64,000 nt of DNA, from the NCBI GenBank assembly GCA_003342895.1, contig PTFA01000086.1:456939-520938 (forward strand). Direction: 5' to 3'. How positions within the stretch are numbered: the first letter of the stretch is position 1; each line of letters starts with the position of its first letter. The notes beneath the pieces are model-generated. The model did not search any database and had not been told where the DNA came from. It saw nothing but the letters and a program-made list of their open reading frames with translations. Both the position numbers and the translations under genes were made by a program. Positions 13,852-25,291 of the stretch are shown here, one piece after another. This DNA comes from Casuarius casuarius (Eukaryota; Chordata; Aves; Casuariiformes; Casuariidae).

Positions 13852-14990
13852 TACTCATTATCAAACATATAATAGTTAACAGGAATAATAAGCATTCACT
13901 TCTAAAAACAAAACTTTGGCATGTATACAACAGGCTAGTTAGAAGTAAACAGTGGTAGGTTCAAGTCAGAAAGACCCACATTGTTTTAACTCTGCTTCAC
14001 AGCATTTTTGATTGGGATGAAACTCACCAGCACTATTTTCTAGTTAATACAAAAAATGAAAAATTTTCACTCCAGAAACCCGCTAAGGGACAAAAAACAG
14101 TTAGAGAGATTTAAAAGAACCAACTTTTAAAATGTCAGTTTTAAAGCAGTTTAGGCCACAAATATTTTGCATACGTTGGTTTGGTGGTGATCAAAACAAA
14201 ACCTTTAACGGATTGCTCACATTACTGAACTATACCACTATACCACTTGGCACAAATGGCAGTTTCTCCTTTGGACTAGAATAAGTGTGAGTAGTGGTGG
14301 CTCAAAATTCACCTGCACTGCTGGAGCGTAAGGAAGAAGGAAAGAGGAATTTGCACAGTGCCCATCTTTTCCATCTTGAGTTCTGTCACTGCTATTGGCC
14401 ACTTACATACCTACCAAATTCATCTAGAAAATGAGGGAAAACAATTTGCAAGGCATTTCTTCCTGGCATACAGTAGACAATACTTCTATCTTAAAAATTA
14501 GAAACCAATGACAAAAACCCTGAATAATAAGTAATACCAAGCCTCCTTTGAAAAGAATTATTTGCAATTCTTCAAGTACTTACAAAAAATACAATATTTA
14601 TGCAACTTCTCCGCAACTATTATAATGAACTTTTTTAACATAATACTAGTAAAATAAATCCATAGATACAAATCCTTGCGCTTCTAAGCGGGAATATTCA
14701 ACCCAGATTTAGAGATGTTGCTGCAATTACATTATTGCTGCGGAACAGACAGTGGTAAGTCACGTGAATATTAGCCTTTCTTTCTTACACACATCAGAAT
14801 ATCTAATTTGAAAGATGTTCTCCAGCAAGTCAAAATACATTTAATGTAATTTATACAGTTCCTGCTAAATGTTAGCGATCCAAAATTGACTGAATCGTGG
14901 CGCAATAGGGCACAAATGGCAGAAGAGCAGTGTAGTAGGGGCAGGAATGGCAGAAAAACAGTAGAGTAACAGAAGTCAGACTCATACTCA

Positions 14991-15077
14991 CTACTTCTTA
15001 TTCCTAGGCTTTAACTCTTCTGCTGCATTCCGCAGAAAAATGTAATTTTTCTTCTGCGGATTATAAAATTCATGACC
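14991..15077 (-). CDS. RAE1: RAE1 terminal coding exon (residues 341-368 and stop)
   Basis: Encodes [20 protein letters not shown] then ELKPRNKK and TAG (complement of 14991-14993). Acceptor TTTTAG. A strong inverted repeat lies within the coding sequence at 15030-15059. Confidence 0.97.
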   Translation of the reverse strand, partial: GHEFYNPQKKNYIFLRNAAEELKPRNKK

Positions 15078-18000
15078 CTAAAAAAGAAAAATCATCTGTA
15101 CTTACTCTGTTCAAAGAGGAAATAACATTATCTTAAGATGTAAAAATAAACATATTACATTGGTTTTGTTTGTTAAGGTTTACTCTTCAAGTCTTTAAGA
15201 CCAGATACTGTTGGACAACATTAGTGGATTAGAAACAGCTTCCTATAACAAGTAATTATAAGAACTGTACATATAAAGTAAAATTTAAATGGTATTTATT
15301 CATTTTTAAGCTACAGAAAATGTTCCATAAAAATAACTAAATATCTCTAAACTCTACTTTATATATGCAACGTAGGAGCTCAATTATGAGTTTAAAAAAG
15401 GTCATTCTAGGCAGAGAAGAAACCAAAACCTTTAGAACACCTGTCTCAATTTCACTTTGCATTTCCTATGTTTTAAATAAAACAGATCTTTTCAAAATGA
15501 GGCCCAAGTTCTAAATGCAGTTGCAAAAATACTTCTGTTCAACTGCAGATGCAAATATACTATTCTACATATTGACACTATTTGCATACACTTTACCAAT
15601 TCAGTACAAGTTTCAAAAGCAAGGAAAGTAAGCACTGGTAAAACTTAAAATCCAATGCACAACTTGAAAGTTACCAACTTTACTTTACAGAAATGGTTCC
15701 AGAAAGGAAACTTATTACCTACCGGTTTTACTACTTACTGCTTAATATCCATTTACAATTTACCAATCTGAAAGATAGTTTGGTACATACCTATCATCGC
15801 AATCTACTTAAGACATGTTTAGAACAGAAGAATTCACCTGTTCCAGTATTTAACAAAGTTATTTTACTTTGGTCAGCATTCACAACACTCAGTACAACAT
15901 AGTAAATGAAATTTTGATCTCTTTCCATGTAACGGAGATCATCTGTGTGATTTCTATATGAATTTCAGCCAAAAACACAAGTAACATCTTCCTCAAATTT
16001 AAAAGCACTAGTTAAACCAGGAAAGTACAACTCTAGTTGCCATTCCACTAAAATCAATTACATTTCAACCTTGCTGTCCCCTTTTTAGGGTACTGAGAAG
16101 AATCAATCCCCCACATGCTACGGTATGTTGTGATTTTATCCTCATCTAGATGACTTATTTTTGAGTCAATTCTGGAGGAAAAACAGATAAATGAATGCCA
16201 CCAGAAAGCTGCCCTGAATGATAACAGAAATTTAGTATATGGCACCGAAACAGTGGTTCAATATACTCACAACTGCTTTAAAATTAAAAAAGGAATCTGC
16301 ATGGGGAGTAGAGATGTACTTTTCAAAGAGATGTGTGAGAACCTGTTTGCCTGTCATATTGTCCCATGACACTCCCCACAGCAGAATGTGTGCAAACAAC
16401 TTCTTAAATCATGTAGTTTACATTTTGCTTATCTACATTTGCAAAAGAGCATTATTTAGCAATCTTATCAAACTGAAACTAAGAAATAGAGAACATAACA
16501 CTTCAGTGTTGCATTTCATTGAACAGCTGTCTAATATAATCACTTTTAAGTTTTCTTGCATGCCTATGAAATTAGGAAGACTCTCCCAGGATTTATAAAG
16601 AACACTGAAAGCCTCATGTGAAAAGGATAGTCTTATTTGTTGTCAATTGCCAGTATGAATATGAGTATAAACCTTTCTTACCTTTGACCAATCATAACTG
16701 GAAGCATATGCAAATATATTGCCATTATGGTTGAAACAACAGGCAGATATTGGCTGGTCAAGCTGTTCTGATGTTTTTAGCTTTGTTCGTGCATCTTTAT
16801 CCCAAAAGCTGAATCTACCATCAGATCCTACTGTTGCAAGAGTACCATGGACAGGATGAAATGCTATCCCATTTACCTGCAAAATCACGCAGAATGCTGT
16901 GTAAAACACCACGCATATGCAGGCAATGGGAACACTCACAACACATGCACTGAATATCGAGAGAGCAAACACATATGGAAGATTTTTTGCAACTAACTGG
17001 AGATGGTTCTCTTTTTTTTTTTTCTTTTTAATGTTTTAACAGATACAATTTTGAAATGAAAACCCAAAGCAACAAGCATTCTTTTTTGTAGTAGCTAGGA
17101 ATTCAATGGCAAAATCCCATTACACAATAAATTAAGGATGTGTTCCATGTGAACAAAGTTAACAAGTGTGATGGAACAAAAAGACATAGTAAGTACTCTT
17201 CCCCCCCAAGATTTAATAAATAGTTGATCCAAGGTTTGTTTTAAAAGAAATGCAAAATTTGTCTTTCCTCTTAATGTATGAACATGACTGCTCTTTAAGC
17301 ACAAGTCCATGATAACTTTAGGCAGAATAAAAGGTCAAGGAGAACAAACAATTCACAGCAAATTTTACATTAAAGGTGTACACAGAGCATATGTAGCGTC
17401 TAACTGCACTGTATAAATGATCCAGGGATACGTGCTGAACACTTACAGCATAGATATCCTGAGGTACTGATGTGTTCGTTCCATTGGAGCGATGACATTT
17501 AAAAGTGAAATTATCTTTTGCACTGAAAAATAAGAAGTCTTTTTACTTTCTTCATTGTAAAGTGGGCAATAAATGAAGAATGTCTTAATAATAATACTTA
17601 CGGATTTGGAGGGTTGATATAATGAATAGCTACTCTTCCTTCAATACTTCCAAGGGCAAATCCAGTAGGTTTGTTCACTTTGTCTTTAAAAATAGCAACA
17701 CAGCGATGCTAAATTTGAGAAGGATAAAGAGCATTTTAGACAAAAGCTTGAGGGCTAGATGTCTGAACGCTGGCTGTTTTGCACAGGGACACAAAATGCC
17801 ACATATTCAAATGCATAATAAAGCAGAAACACAAACAAGGTTGAGAGATGGGTCAAATTCTCTTGAGAATTTCAGCCATAATATTTACATCTTTAAATCC
17901 TTATGAAGATGAGCAATAGAGATTTCTTCAGTAGAAAAAATAAAGTACACATACTTAATATCTCAAGAGAAGAAAAGACCTAGGAACATTATGAATACTG

Positions 18001-21000
18001 CATGATCTAAACTTAGGAGATGTCTCAAATCTCTCTCTTCAATAATACATTACAATACCAAATACTAATGAAATATTATTAATCCCACCTCCTTGGAATA
18101 ATATTGTCACTATTCGTGCAGACTACAACCATTTGCAAAATTAAAAACAACCAGAAGAAACAAAACCAGAATTAAAATAAGGCTCAATAGCAGGCTATCT
18201 TCCTCTTTTTAACTCTTGCAAAGCCCCTGCATACAACAGGTCTGCAGGATATGACAAAGCTCAATGTTAATGTTGTGCATACAACAAAATAAAATCATTT
18301 AATATGACAACAGCATCATGATTATACTCGGTTAATATTTAAATATTCTGGCATCTCTTACTTTGTAAGGAATGCCACTGAAATTATTTTTACTTCATGT
18401 ACAATAGATTTGTAAATAGAATGAAAAAAAGAGGATAAAGGAGGAAGGAAGAGGGTAATCTCAAAGCTCTTCTGTTAAATTCAGGGTATTTCAAGAAACT
18501 CATTTCAATTCATGTGGTCTCACTGTAGGCAGCAAATACAGGCAGAGCTGCAAGAACTGGAATTTTATTTAATATATCACCATAATGAAAGTCAAACTGG
18601 CACATGTGCCATACCAAGATAAAGAACTCAGTCTTTGAAACATTATTTGTTTTTACTAAAAAAGTGACAGGTCCAAAACTTCAACAGTCTGTATAAATAC
18701 ACTTGTAATAAATATAACTATTTACCTGGTGTTTAAGAGGAGATTCTATTCTTCTAAATTCAGAAGGCTGATTCTCTAGCTGATAAACTATCAAACCCCT
18801 TTCTGCAGTGGCCACAGCAGCCATAGGATGAACCTGGATAAGGTTGTGAAATACATTGGAAGAGAGAAAGTTGTGTTCATAGCATGACAAAGAATTCTAT
18901 TTATTATTTCACACAAATTCATCAAGAAATTATAGGAATTTCACTGTTTTGGGGAGCAGGGGAGAGAGAGAAGAAAGGGGGAGAAGAGAGAGAACAAAGT
19001 TCAGCAATAAACATATCTTCTGATCCAGAAATAGCATAGCTCAGCCCTAGTGTCAATTCAGTCTTTGTGATATTAAAAGGGATACGAAGGGTGCTTCGTA
19101 TGATGCAAACACCTATTCTCTAGAGGCCTGATCAAGAAAATCAGTTTACATTTTATTGTGAAGGTCACTCAAAGATCAAACACTAACAGTCTGTATTTAG
19201 TGCTAACGTAGAAAAGCTTTGAACAAAGACTGTCGAGTTTATTAATAGTCCGACCCATCTAACCGACACTAGTTTACTGTTTCTGTTGGCTTACCACATC
19301 AGCACAGTAACATCTTTCAGGGAGCTGCAATGTCATCATAGGTGTTGGTGAACGAGTATCCCAGAACTGACGGAGACAAAAAAAAAAAAAAGAACAAACT
19401 TATGCTTGGAGTTGAGGATACAACATACAAGTTACTTGAGTAAAGAAAAAGTGAGTACTACCAAGTTGTTTCACTCTCGTCTAGAGTCTGAGAGTACTGC
19501 AACGCCTGATGTCAGCCGACTTCATTAATCTGTTTTTTGTATTAGTATATTTAAGAAAATATTTCCACGTTGCATAAATACTTCTATGCACAGATATTAG
19601 CACCCTTTGTGCCCATCTGTTCAAGTAAAAATCATACCTTCAAAGTTTTATCCCAGCTTCCTGTCATCACACAGCTATAATTTGGTGCTTTAATCCAATG
19701 GATAGTCTTAACAGGAGCATCATGCTGAAGAGAAGACAGGACAAACACATCTACAGTTACTAAAATAACAGTCACATTTCTTGCTTATGCTTTATTTTTT
19801 ATATGTATTTACACTTTTTATGCATTCAAAAAGGTGATTCATTATTTTAGTCACAGCAGTTAGGATAAAAGTTGTGGATCATGACCTTACTGTGTTGTTT
19901 AGCATTGTAAAAACACCCACAGAGAAAAAAAAATAGTTCCTGATGCAAAAAATTACTATCAAGTCACCCTACACAGGAAGATGGTCACAGAAGAAATATG
20001 AACCATGAACAACAGGGTTTTCCATTTGTTTATGAAGACGCAATCCATCATGCTAGAAATCAAGACTTCCTAAGAAATAACAAACCATATTAATTGGTGG
20101 AAAAAAGCTCCTTTTGAGAACAGCTACAGAAGAAAGGCTTATGTTCAACTAAACCAACAAGATTTCAAAATAAAGATTTAAAAATCTGAATTTTTTTCAC
20201 CTCAGATAAGCTTGAAAAAGCAATCAAAATACTCTTTTCTTAAACTGTGTAACTGATAACTCATTTTAGTCACCAAAACTACATGTTCTACGAACATTCA
20301 CTTCTAAAATCAGAATGCAAATTATAATTCCTGACTGTTACTGCTGCAGCAGAAAGCTGATAGTTCCGAAAGTGAATTCAGCCATTTCTTATAATTTTCT
20401 CTCCCCTATAAAGTTTAAGCAGAAAAAGGAAGACTAGAACAATCTATAAGGAAAGCAGGAGGTAAGCAATAGCAGGGATTAGATACCCAACACAAGAAGA
20501 AAGACAAAGAACAGTGTAGGCTCAAGACAGTACTTATTATGCAGTGAATGATTTCACAAGCTCACCACAGTGATGGAAAGAGCTCTCTCAGTAAGATGCA
20601 TGAAAATGTTGCATAGGCTATTCAAATCACTTTGACAGCAGTTCTCCTCATTTATGTGCACTTCAATATCTAACAATGTAAAAGGCAGCCTACAAACACT
20701 TCATCTAATTTGAAGGCACTGCGCATTACCTTAATGAGCTTATAAAGGCAGCCTTTAATAAAAGCAGAAAAGAAAAAAACCCAAACCACTAAACAATTTG
20801 GGGTTTGCTTACCTGTGCGATCTGAATAGCCTGATTACTGTTGAGATCCCACATTTTAGCAGTTTTATCACAGGAAGCTGTAAATACTTTACTCCCATCC
20901 TAAAAACAATTAAAAATCCAAGAGATTAATTAATATGTACTGTTTATTAGAAAGACTGTTAAGTCTTGTTCTTTTCTAGTAATATTAACAGTAAGGTAAT

Positions 21001-23125
21001 AAATAAGGGATAGTTTTGTACACGGACTGTGAGACAACAGAAAAATATAAAAATGATAATTTCTTTGCAATTCTGTATTATTGTTGTGCATTTAAGTGAT
21101 GTCACCATAAACTCCTAAAAAAAGACATTTCTATATACTTGCCCATTACCGTTTCCTTATACTTATCTACCAATAACAAACCCAAATTCTATCCCAAAGA
21201 TAAGGTGTGAACACACAAGGATTATTTGTTTAAATACACTGAAAAACACTCATTTTAGTTAGGAAATTTTTTAAAAGGAGGGAGGAGAAAAAAAAAAACC
21301 ATAGTAGTTAATTTTGCCAGTGCCCTTTTTTTCTTGTACTTTGAAATATTATGCAAACATTTAGTACTGATAACAGCCCTGAAACATTTTGCTAGTCAAA
21401 TCATGATTAGGTAATTTCAGAGAATATACACGGCTGCTGTAAACACGTTTCTGCAGAATCCGAACAATGGAAACTCAGCTTAAAATACAGTACTGTTTTA
21501 GATTCAAGGTCCTCAGTTCAAGGCCTTTCCTAAGCTTACTTCAAAACCAAAAGAGAAAACTGTACTAGCTCTTACCTAGCTTTAAATACATTCTTACTTT
21601 TAAACAGACTTTCACCCTCCCTATCTGGCCATGGTAGTCTATTCTTTTAAGGCCTGCTTAGCACAGAGTTACAATAACAAGCCTATAAAATAATCATGGG
21701 ATGCATCTACATTTGGCACTGTGGTGTGACTAGAAACCACATGCTGTTTTGTTTAGGTTTTTGGATGAAAAGAATTTATTTCTTTTTAAATGAGAACGTA
21801 CATCACTCCAGCACCCATCCAGTACAGGACCTGTGTGCATCTGCTGAGCCTTTGGAATTGTCTGTCCATTATCTTGAACTTCCCAGCAGCGAACCTGCAA
21901 CAGGAGACGCATACACAGATGTTAACATATTAATATGAAAAACTCAAGAGATTTCCCTCCTTGAAGATCCTAACCTTACTTAATCTAATGAATCAAATGA
22001 TTCTAAACATCAAACATTTTCTACAAAACTAATGAAACCTTATTTCCTCAGTGTTCCCTTCATCCATACATCCTCAACCCAAGAACTATTTCAACTCTCC
22101 CTCAAAAGCACTTTATGATCATGTAACACTCCCCAGTGCTCTCCTGCAGAATCCTTAACTGTCAGCTAGGAAGAAGCTGCCTCCTGTACGCATCTCAGCG
22201 GTATATGTTCAGGTCTCCAGCCAACAGACCAAACAGAACGGTTAACTGTTGAGCTTAAATTCCAGTCTTCCCCTCCCTGTTTGTATCGATTAGGATCACA
22301 CGCTTCTATCCAAACAGAAATTTCAATAACGTTGGTGGACATTAATCCTTTTGACACTACGCTGTCAAATTAGCTAAGATTCACCAGTGCCTTTGTGGTT
22401 CCTCCACTGGAAACCACATGTGTAACTGTGTTAGCCTAATCCTCTTAGAAAATGAAGCTAAAGAACAGACCAGTAGAAAAAAAAGTCTAAGTAATAAAAA
22501 TCTAACAGGAAAACTATTCACTATATCTCTGAGCAGGAGCTTAGGAAACAGCAGAGAAATGACTAATATGAAGATTGCAACCAAACTTCTTAGCAAAAGC
22601 AGCTCAGTCATGTCAAACTTCTCAGTGCCTAGGCGCTAAAAAACAAATTTTGCAATCCTGCAAAGAGAAAGATTTACAGGTGTCCTGGCACAAGTTTTTA
22701 GGATCACATTTTGCAGTTTAGGCACCAAGACTTCCACTTGATCCTTCTGCAGGTCTGATCAAGAGTACTTACATCATTTGCCCATGATCCTGCAATGAGG
22801 AAGTTACCAGGCAATGTTGGTGGACTAAAAGCTAAACAAGATATGCTGTCATCAGGTGGAGATGTCACTTCGATATCCTATAAAGGTTAGAAGATGAAAT
22901 AAAATTAGCCACATTTAAAAACTGTGCTGTTATGACCCTATCACTTCTAGGTGGCAAGTTAGGATGTAGGGCTGTTAGAACACATTAAAACACAGTAGAG
23001 AGAATGGTGGTTCTCAGAGGGGTTAACACACCTACCTTCATGGGGTTATGGTTATCCGCAGTCGTGCTGCCAAACATGCTGGTACCTCCAGTACCAAACC
23101 CCGAGGTGGAGCCGAACAGACTCAT
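14991..23125 (-). CDS. RAE1: RAE1, mRNA export factor / NUP98-binding WD40 protein (11 coding exons, whole CDS span)
   Basis: Coding exons in transcript order: 23036-23125, 22773-22877, 21802-21894, 20813-20899, 19638-19724, 19295-19366, 18726-18833, 17602-17708, 17447-17522, 16682-16876, 14991-15077. All introns are GT-AG with consistent phase. The total is 1107 nt, or 368 aa plus TAG, the same length as human RAE1. The product begins [20 protein letters not shown] and ends [13 protein letters not shown]-type strand ends are visible at ~60-70 ([12 protein letters not shown]), ~105-116 ([12 protein letters not shown]), ~146-157 ([12 protein letters not shown]) and ~300 ([11 protein letters not shown]), as expected for a beta-propeller. 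Known family role: binds the GLEBS motif of NUP98 at nuclear pores, supports mRNA export, and takes part in the spindle checkpoint and spindle assembly. The start ATG follows an acceptor-like pyrimidine tract, so a non-coding exon 1 is inferred in the CpG island. Three positions differ oddly from the human protein (S43, G92, H180). Confidence 0.97.
15030..15059 (-). repeat. Inverted repeat inside the RAE1 terminal coding exon
   Basis: On the coding strand CCGCAG pairs with CTGCGG and AAAAAT pairs with ATTTTT around a TAC loop, with a 3-nt bulge on one side: 12 pairs across 30 nt, encoding [10 protein letters not shown]. Confidence 0.8.
16682..16876 (-). CDS. RAE1: RAE1 coding exon 10 (residues 276-340)
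   Basis: The longest RAE1 coding exon. It encodes [20 protein letters not shown], then [20 protein letters not shown], through to YASSYDWSK, and is almost identical to human. Acceptor TTTGCAG, donor GTAAGA, phase 0. Confidence 0.98.
17447..17522 (-). CDS. RAE1: RAE1 coding exon 9 (residues 250-275)
   Basis: One base completes the split Pro codon, then [20 protein letters not shown] and QDIYA follow. Acceptor TTTTCAG, donor GTAAGT. Human RAE1 has Ala at the Val in TSVPQ. Confidence 0.97.
17602..17708 (-). CDS. RAE1: RAE1 coding exon 8 (residues 215-250)
   Basis: Encodes [20 protein letters not shown] then [15 protein letters not shown], plus two bases of a split Pro codon completed in the next exon. 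Acceptor ATTTAG, donor GTAAGT. Confidence 0.97.
18726..18833 (-). CDS. RAE1: RAE1 coding exon 7 (residues 179-214)
   Basis: Encodes [20 protein letters not shown] then [16 protein letters not shown]. Acceptor ATCCAG, donor GTAAAT, phase 0. Residue 180 is His where the human sequence has Tyr (IYPMA). Confidence 0.97.
18958..18994 (-). repeat. 37-nt uninterrupted polypurine/polypyrimidine tract in a RAE1 intron
   Basis: Only A and G on the plus strand (AGGGGAGAGAGAG, AAGAAAGGGGG and AGAAGAGAGAGAA blocks). On the RAE1 transcript it is a pyrimidine tract about 125 nt upstream of the exon at 18726-18833, with an AAAACAG acceptor-like site immediately after it. Confidence 0.85.
19295..19366 (-). 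CDS. RAE1: RAE1 coding exon 6 (residues 155-178)
   Basis: Encodes [20 protein letters not shown] then CADV. It completes the WD motif whose first half is in the previous exon. Acceptor CCGTCAG, donor GTAAGC, phase 0. Confidence 0.97.
19638..19724 (-). CDS. RAE1: RAE1 coding exon 5 (residues 126-154)
   Basis: Encodes [20 protein letters not shown] then TGSWDKTLK. Acceptor TCTTCAG, donor GTATGA, phase 0. Confidence 0.97.
20813..20899 (-). CDS. RAE1: RAE1 coding exon 4 (residues 97-125)
   Basis: Encodes [20 protein letters not shown] then SNQAIQIAQ, a complete WD strand set. Acceptor TTTTTAG, donor GTAAGC, phase 0. Confidence 0.97.
21802..21894 (-). CDS. RAE1: RAE1 coding exon 3 (residues 66-96)
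   Basis: Encodes [20 protein letters not shown] then [11 protein letters not shown]. Acceptor TTGCAG, donor GTACGT, both phase 0. Residue 92 reads Gly (codon GGG) where human RAE1 has Val, within a conserved beta strand. Confidence 0.97.
22773..22877 (-). CDS. RAE1: RAE1 coding exon 2 (residues 31-65)
   Basis: Encodes [20 protein letters not shown] through AGSWAND, the first propeller strands. Acceptor TATAG, donor GTAAGT, phase 0 at both ends. Residue 43 is Ser where the human protein has Gly. Confidence 0.96.
23036..23125 (-). CDS. RAE1: RAE1 coding exon 1 (residues 1-30)
   Basis: Starts at ATG (complement of 23123-23125) and encodes the Gly/Phe/Ser-rich N-terminus ending DNHNPMK. Donor GTAGGT follows. 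Seven bases upstream of the ATG is a CTCTCTCGCTTTTCCAG acceptor, so the start codon sits near the 5' end of the second transcript exon. Confidence 0.96.
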
Positions 23126-23920
23126 CTTTGCTCTGGAAAAGCGAGAGAGGCCTCCTGAGCCCCGCAAGGCCCCCGGCAGCGGAGCCGCCCAGCGCCCCAC
23201 CGCAGGCGGGTCGCCCCCCTGCCCAGCGCGGCCGCGGCCGCCGAGCCCCAAGGCCACGCTTCCCCCCGCGGCCGCAGCGCTGGTGCCTCGCAGGGCAGCC
23301 CCTGCCCCCGGGACCCGCCGCCCGCGGCCAGTCGTCGGGACCCAAAACCCCCGAAACCCGCCTCGGCCCCTGCCCGGCTGCGCGGAGCAGCGGCGGCGCC
23401 GGGACCCCCGCCCGGAGACCCCCGCCACTCCCGGGCCGCAGCCCCGCGCCGCCGCCCGCAACCGCCATTCCGAGGGGNNNNNNNNNNNNNNNNNNNNNNN
23501 NNNNNNNNNNNNNNNNNNNNNNNNNNNNNNNNNNNNNNNNNNNNNNNNNNNNNNNNNNNNNNNNNNNNNNNNNNNNNNNNNNNNNNNNNNNNNNNNNNNN
23601 NNNNNNNNNNNNNNNNNNNNNNNNNNNNNNNNNNNNNNNNNNNNNNNNNNNNNNNNNNNNNNNNNNNNNNNNNNNNNNNNNNNNNNNNNNNNNNNNNNNN
23701 NNNNNNNNNNNNNNNNNNNNNNNNNNNNNNNNNNNNNNNNNNNNNNNNNNNNNNNNNNNNNNNNNNNNNNNNNNNNNNNNNNGGCGGGGCCGGGCGGAGG
23801 GTGTGCGGCCCCTCCAGGAGCGGCGGGGCGCTCGGGGCGCGGCTCCGCGGCATGAGCGCGGCCGCCCGGCCGGCCAGCTTTGAGTCAGGCCCCAGCGGCA
23901 GCGGGACGAGCGGCGTGCAG
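23080..23920 (-). promoter_or_regulatory. RAE1: CpG island / RAE1 promoter and probable non-coding exon 1
   Basis: Extremely GC- and CpG-rich sequence with GC-box-like runs on both sides of an assembly gap, in an otherwise AT-rich neighbourhood. It begins at the RAE1 start-codon exon and extends upstream. The acceptor-like CTCTCTCGCTTTTCCAG just before the RAE1 ATG implies a non-coding first exon somewhere in this island. No TATA box is apparent. Typical of a housekeeping promoter. Confidence 0.85.
23478..23782. other. Assembly gap (305 N)
   Basis: 305 consecutive N inside the GC-rich RAE1 CpG island. The length is not round, so it is probably an estimated gap. RAE1 non-coding exon 1 may be partly or wholly hidden in it. 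Confidence 1.
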
Positions 23921-25171
23921 TAAATATTAAAATGCGGAGAAATTCAGTGTGTTTAAATTCCAGTAGGCTTGACTGTTGTCGGGCTGCTTCTCCAGGCGTT
24001 GTGGAAACTTCTGCTGCCCTCACAAAAATGAAGTCTTCCCTAAGGCCAGACGGAGAAATCTCTGCCTCAAAACTGTACTCGAGGCATGGGTCTGCTGCGT
24101 GAACCTGAACCTTTTACTGTAATGGCTACCGCATCTCTATTACCTACTGCTTCAATAGCTCTGTGTTACTTTTGAATCAAGATTATTTATGTAACTAGAC
24201 AGTAGAAGTTAGTAGGATATAATACTCTGCTATAGTGCAGTAAATTAAAATTCCTTTTTATTCCTTTTAAATTTAACACTGGTGGAGCAATAGTTAAAAC
24301 CACACTAGAGATGTCTATTGAAAATATTTGCTGATGACTGTGTAGATCATACCAATTCTGGAAAGTGCTAATGAAAGTATTTTATATTCAGTCAATTTGC
24401 TTTCTTCATGTAAAATGCATTTAATATACACTTTAGTCACTATTTCCTGGTCCTTTTTATTGTTTTAGAGCCAACTAAACAGAAAAAATGAACAAAGAAT
24501 TCTGTTACAACGTGCATTATTAACAGGATTGTTTATTAAATTCTAATCAATAACATCTGGTTGCTTACTTGTTCACTGAAGGAAGATAAGGTAGTAATTT
24601 GGTTGTCAGAACATTTGCAGCTGCTTGAGATATGCAGTAAAGAAGTATCCCTGACTTTTCAGTCTAAATTCAGTGAACACAAAATACCACAGTTCTGTAC
24701 TTATAATTTCTAACAGCAGACACATAAAATAAACTGTTAACAAAATCCCTTACTCTCTACAAAAATGAAAAGCATGGTATAATAGCATCATTTGATTGTG
24801 CTTTAAGACAGAAGGGGCAGCTAGCCCTTGACACATTTTTAAGTTGCAAGTATAACTTAATGTTTTCTCTCTACAAATAACATATTGAAATACATTTTTA
24901 TGCATCTCTCATTGCCTTTGGAATTGTTACAGTGCAGTAGCCACAGAATGGAAGAAACAGTAAAAGAGTTGTCCTTTCTTCTGTGGTTCGAAAGGGGAAA
25001 AAGAGACAATCAAAATTATATGCTAGATAAAATGAATAAGAGACTGAAACAAACCCCTGTTTCTCTTTGCAGATTTCCTAAGATCATTCAACACAGAAAA
25101 GCAGTATTTTTATGCACTTGTTACAAGATAAATCAGTATCAAGAAAACAGTTCACTTGCAAACACAAGCTT
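23921..25171. other. SPO11 3' UTR and SPO11-RAE1 intergenic spacer
   Basis: About 1.25 kb between the SPO11 stop and the RAE1 CpG island. AT-rich, with two minus-strand AATAAA hexamers and no coding signal. The spacer between the last SPO11 poly(A) candidate and the RAE1 island is only a few hundred bases. Confidence 0.7.
24532..24537 (-). terminator. Candidate SPO11 polyadenylation signal
   Basis: AATAAA on the minus strand in the context TTTAATAAACAATCC, about 640 nt after the SPO11 stop. A second AATAAA lies at 24257-24262. Both precede the RAE1 CpG island. Confidence 0.4.
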
Positions 25172-25291
25172 TCATATCCATCCACCAAATTGCAGTTTGT
25201 TTGGCAAATAGACTCTGGAAAGGTAATCTGATGAAAGAGAAGTTAAAACTTGAATTTCAGCCTTCATTTTAGATGCTGCCATAATTTCCAG
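25172..25291 (-). CDS. SPO11: SPO11 terminal coding exon (residues 363-401 and stop)
   Basis: Encodes LEIMAASKMKAEIQVLTSLS then SDYLSRVYLPNKLQFGGWI and TGA (complement of 25172-25174). The end matches human VYLPNKLKFGGWI. Acceptor TTTTTTAG. Confidence 0.97.
   Translation of the reverse strand: MEIMAASKMKAEIQVLTSLSSDYLSRVYLPNKLQFGGWI

Larger units (their letters stand above)
13720..14990 (-). other. RAE1: RAE1 3' untranslated region (inferred)
   Basis: Region immediately downstream of the RAE1 stop on its own strand, AT-rich and without coding signals. The first canonical AATAAA hexamers on the minus strand are at 13846-13851 and 13741-13746, suggesting a 3' UTR of about 1.15-1.25 kb. The end is inferred. 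Confidence 0.55.

Noticed and set aside
23004..24023. Long open frames on both strands across the gap
   Set aside because: Produced by GC-rich sequence without stops and by N bases read as X; only the RAE1 exon at 23036-23125 is real.
24541..24720. Possible SPO11 terminal exon in the spacer
   Set aside because: No match to the family; the true C-terminus LPNKLQFGGWI was found at 25172-25291.
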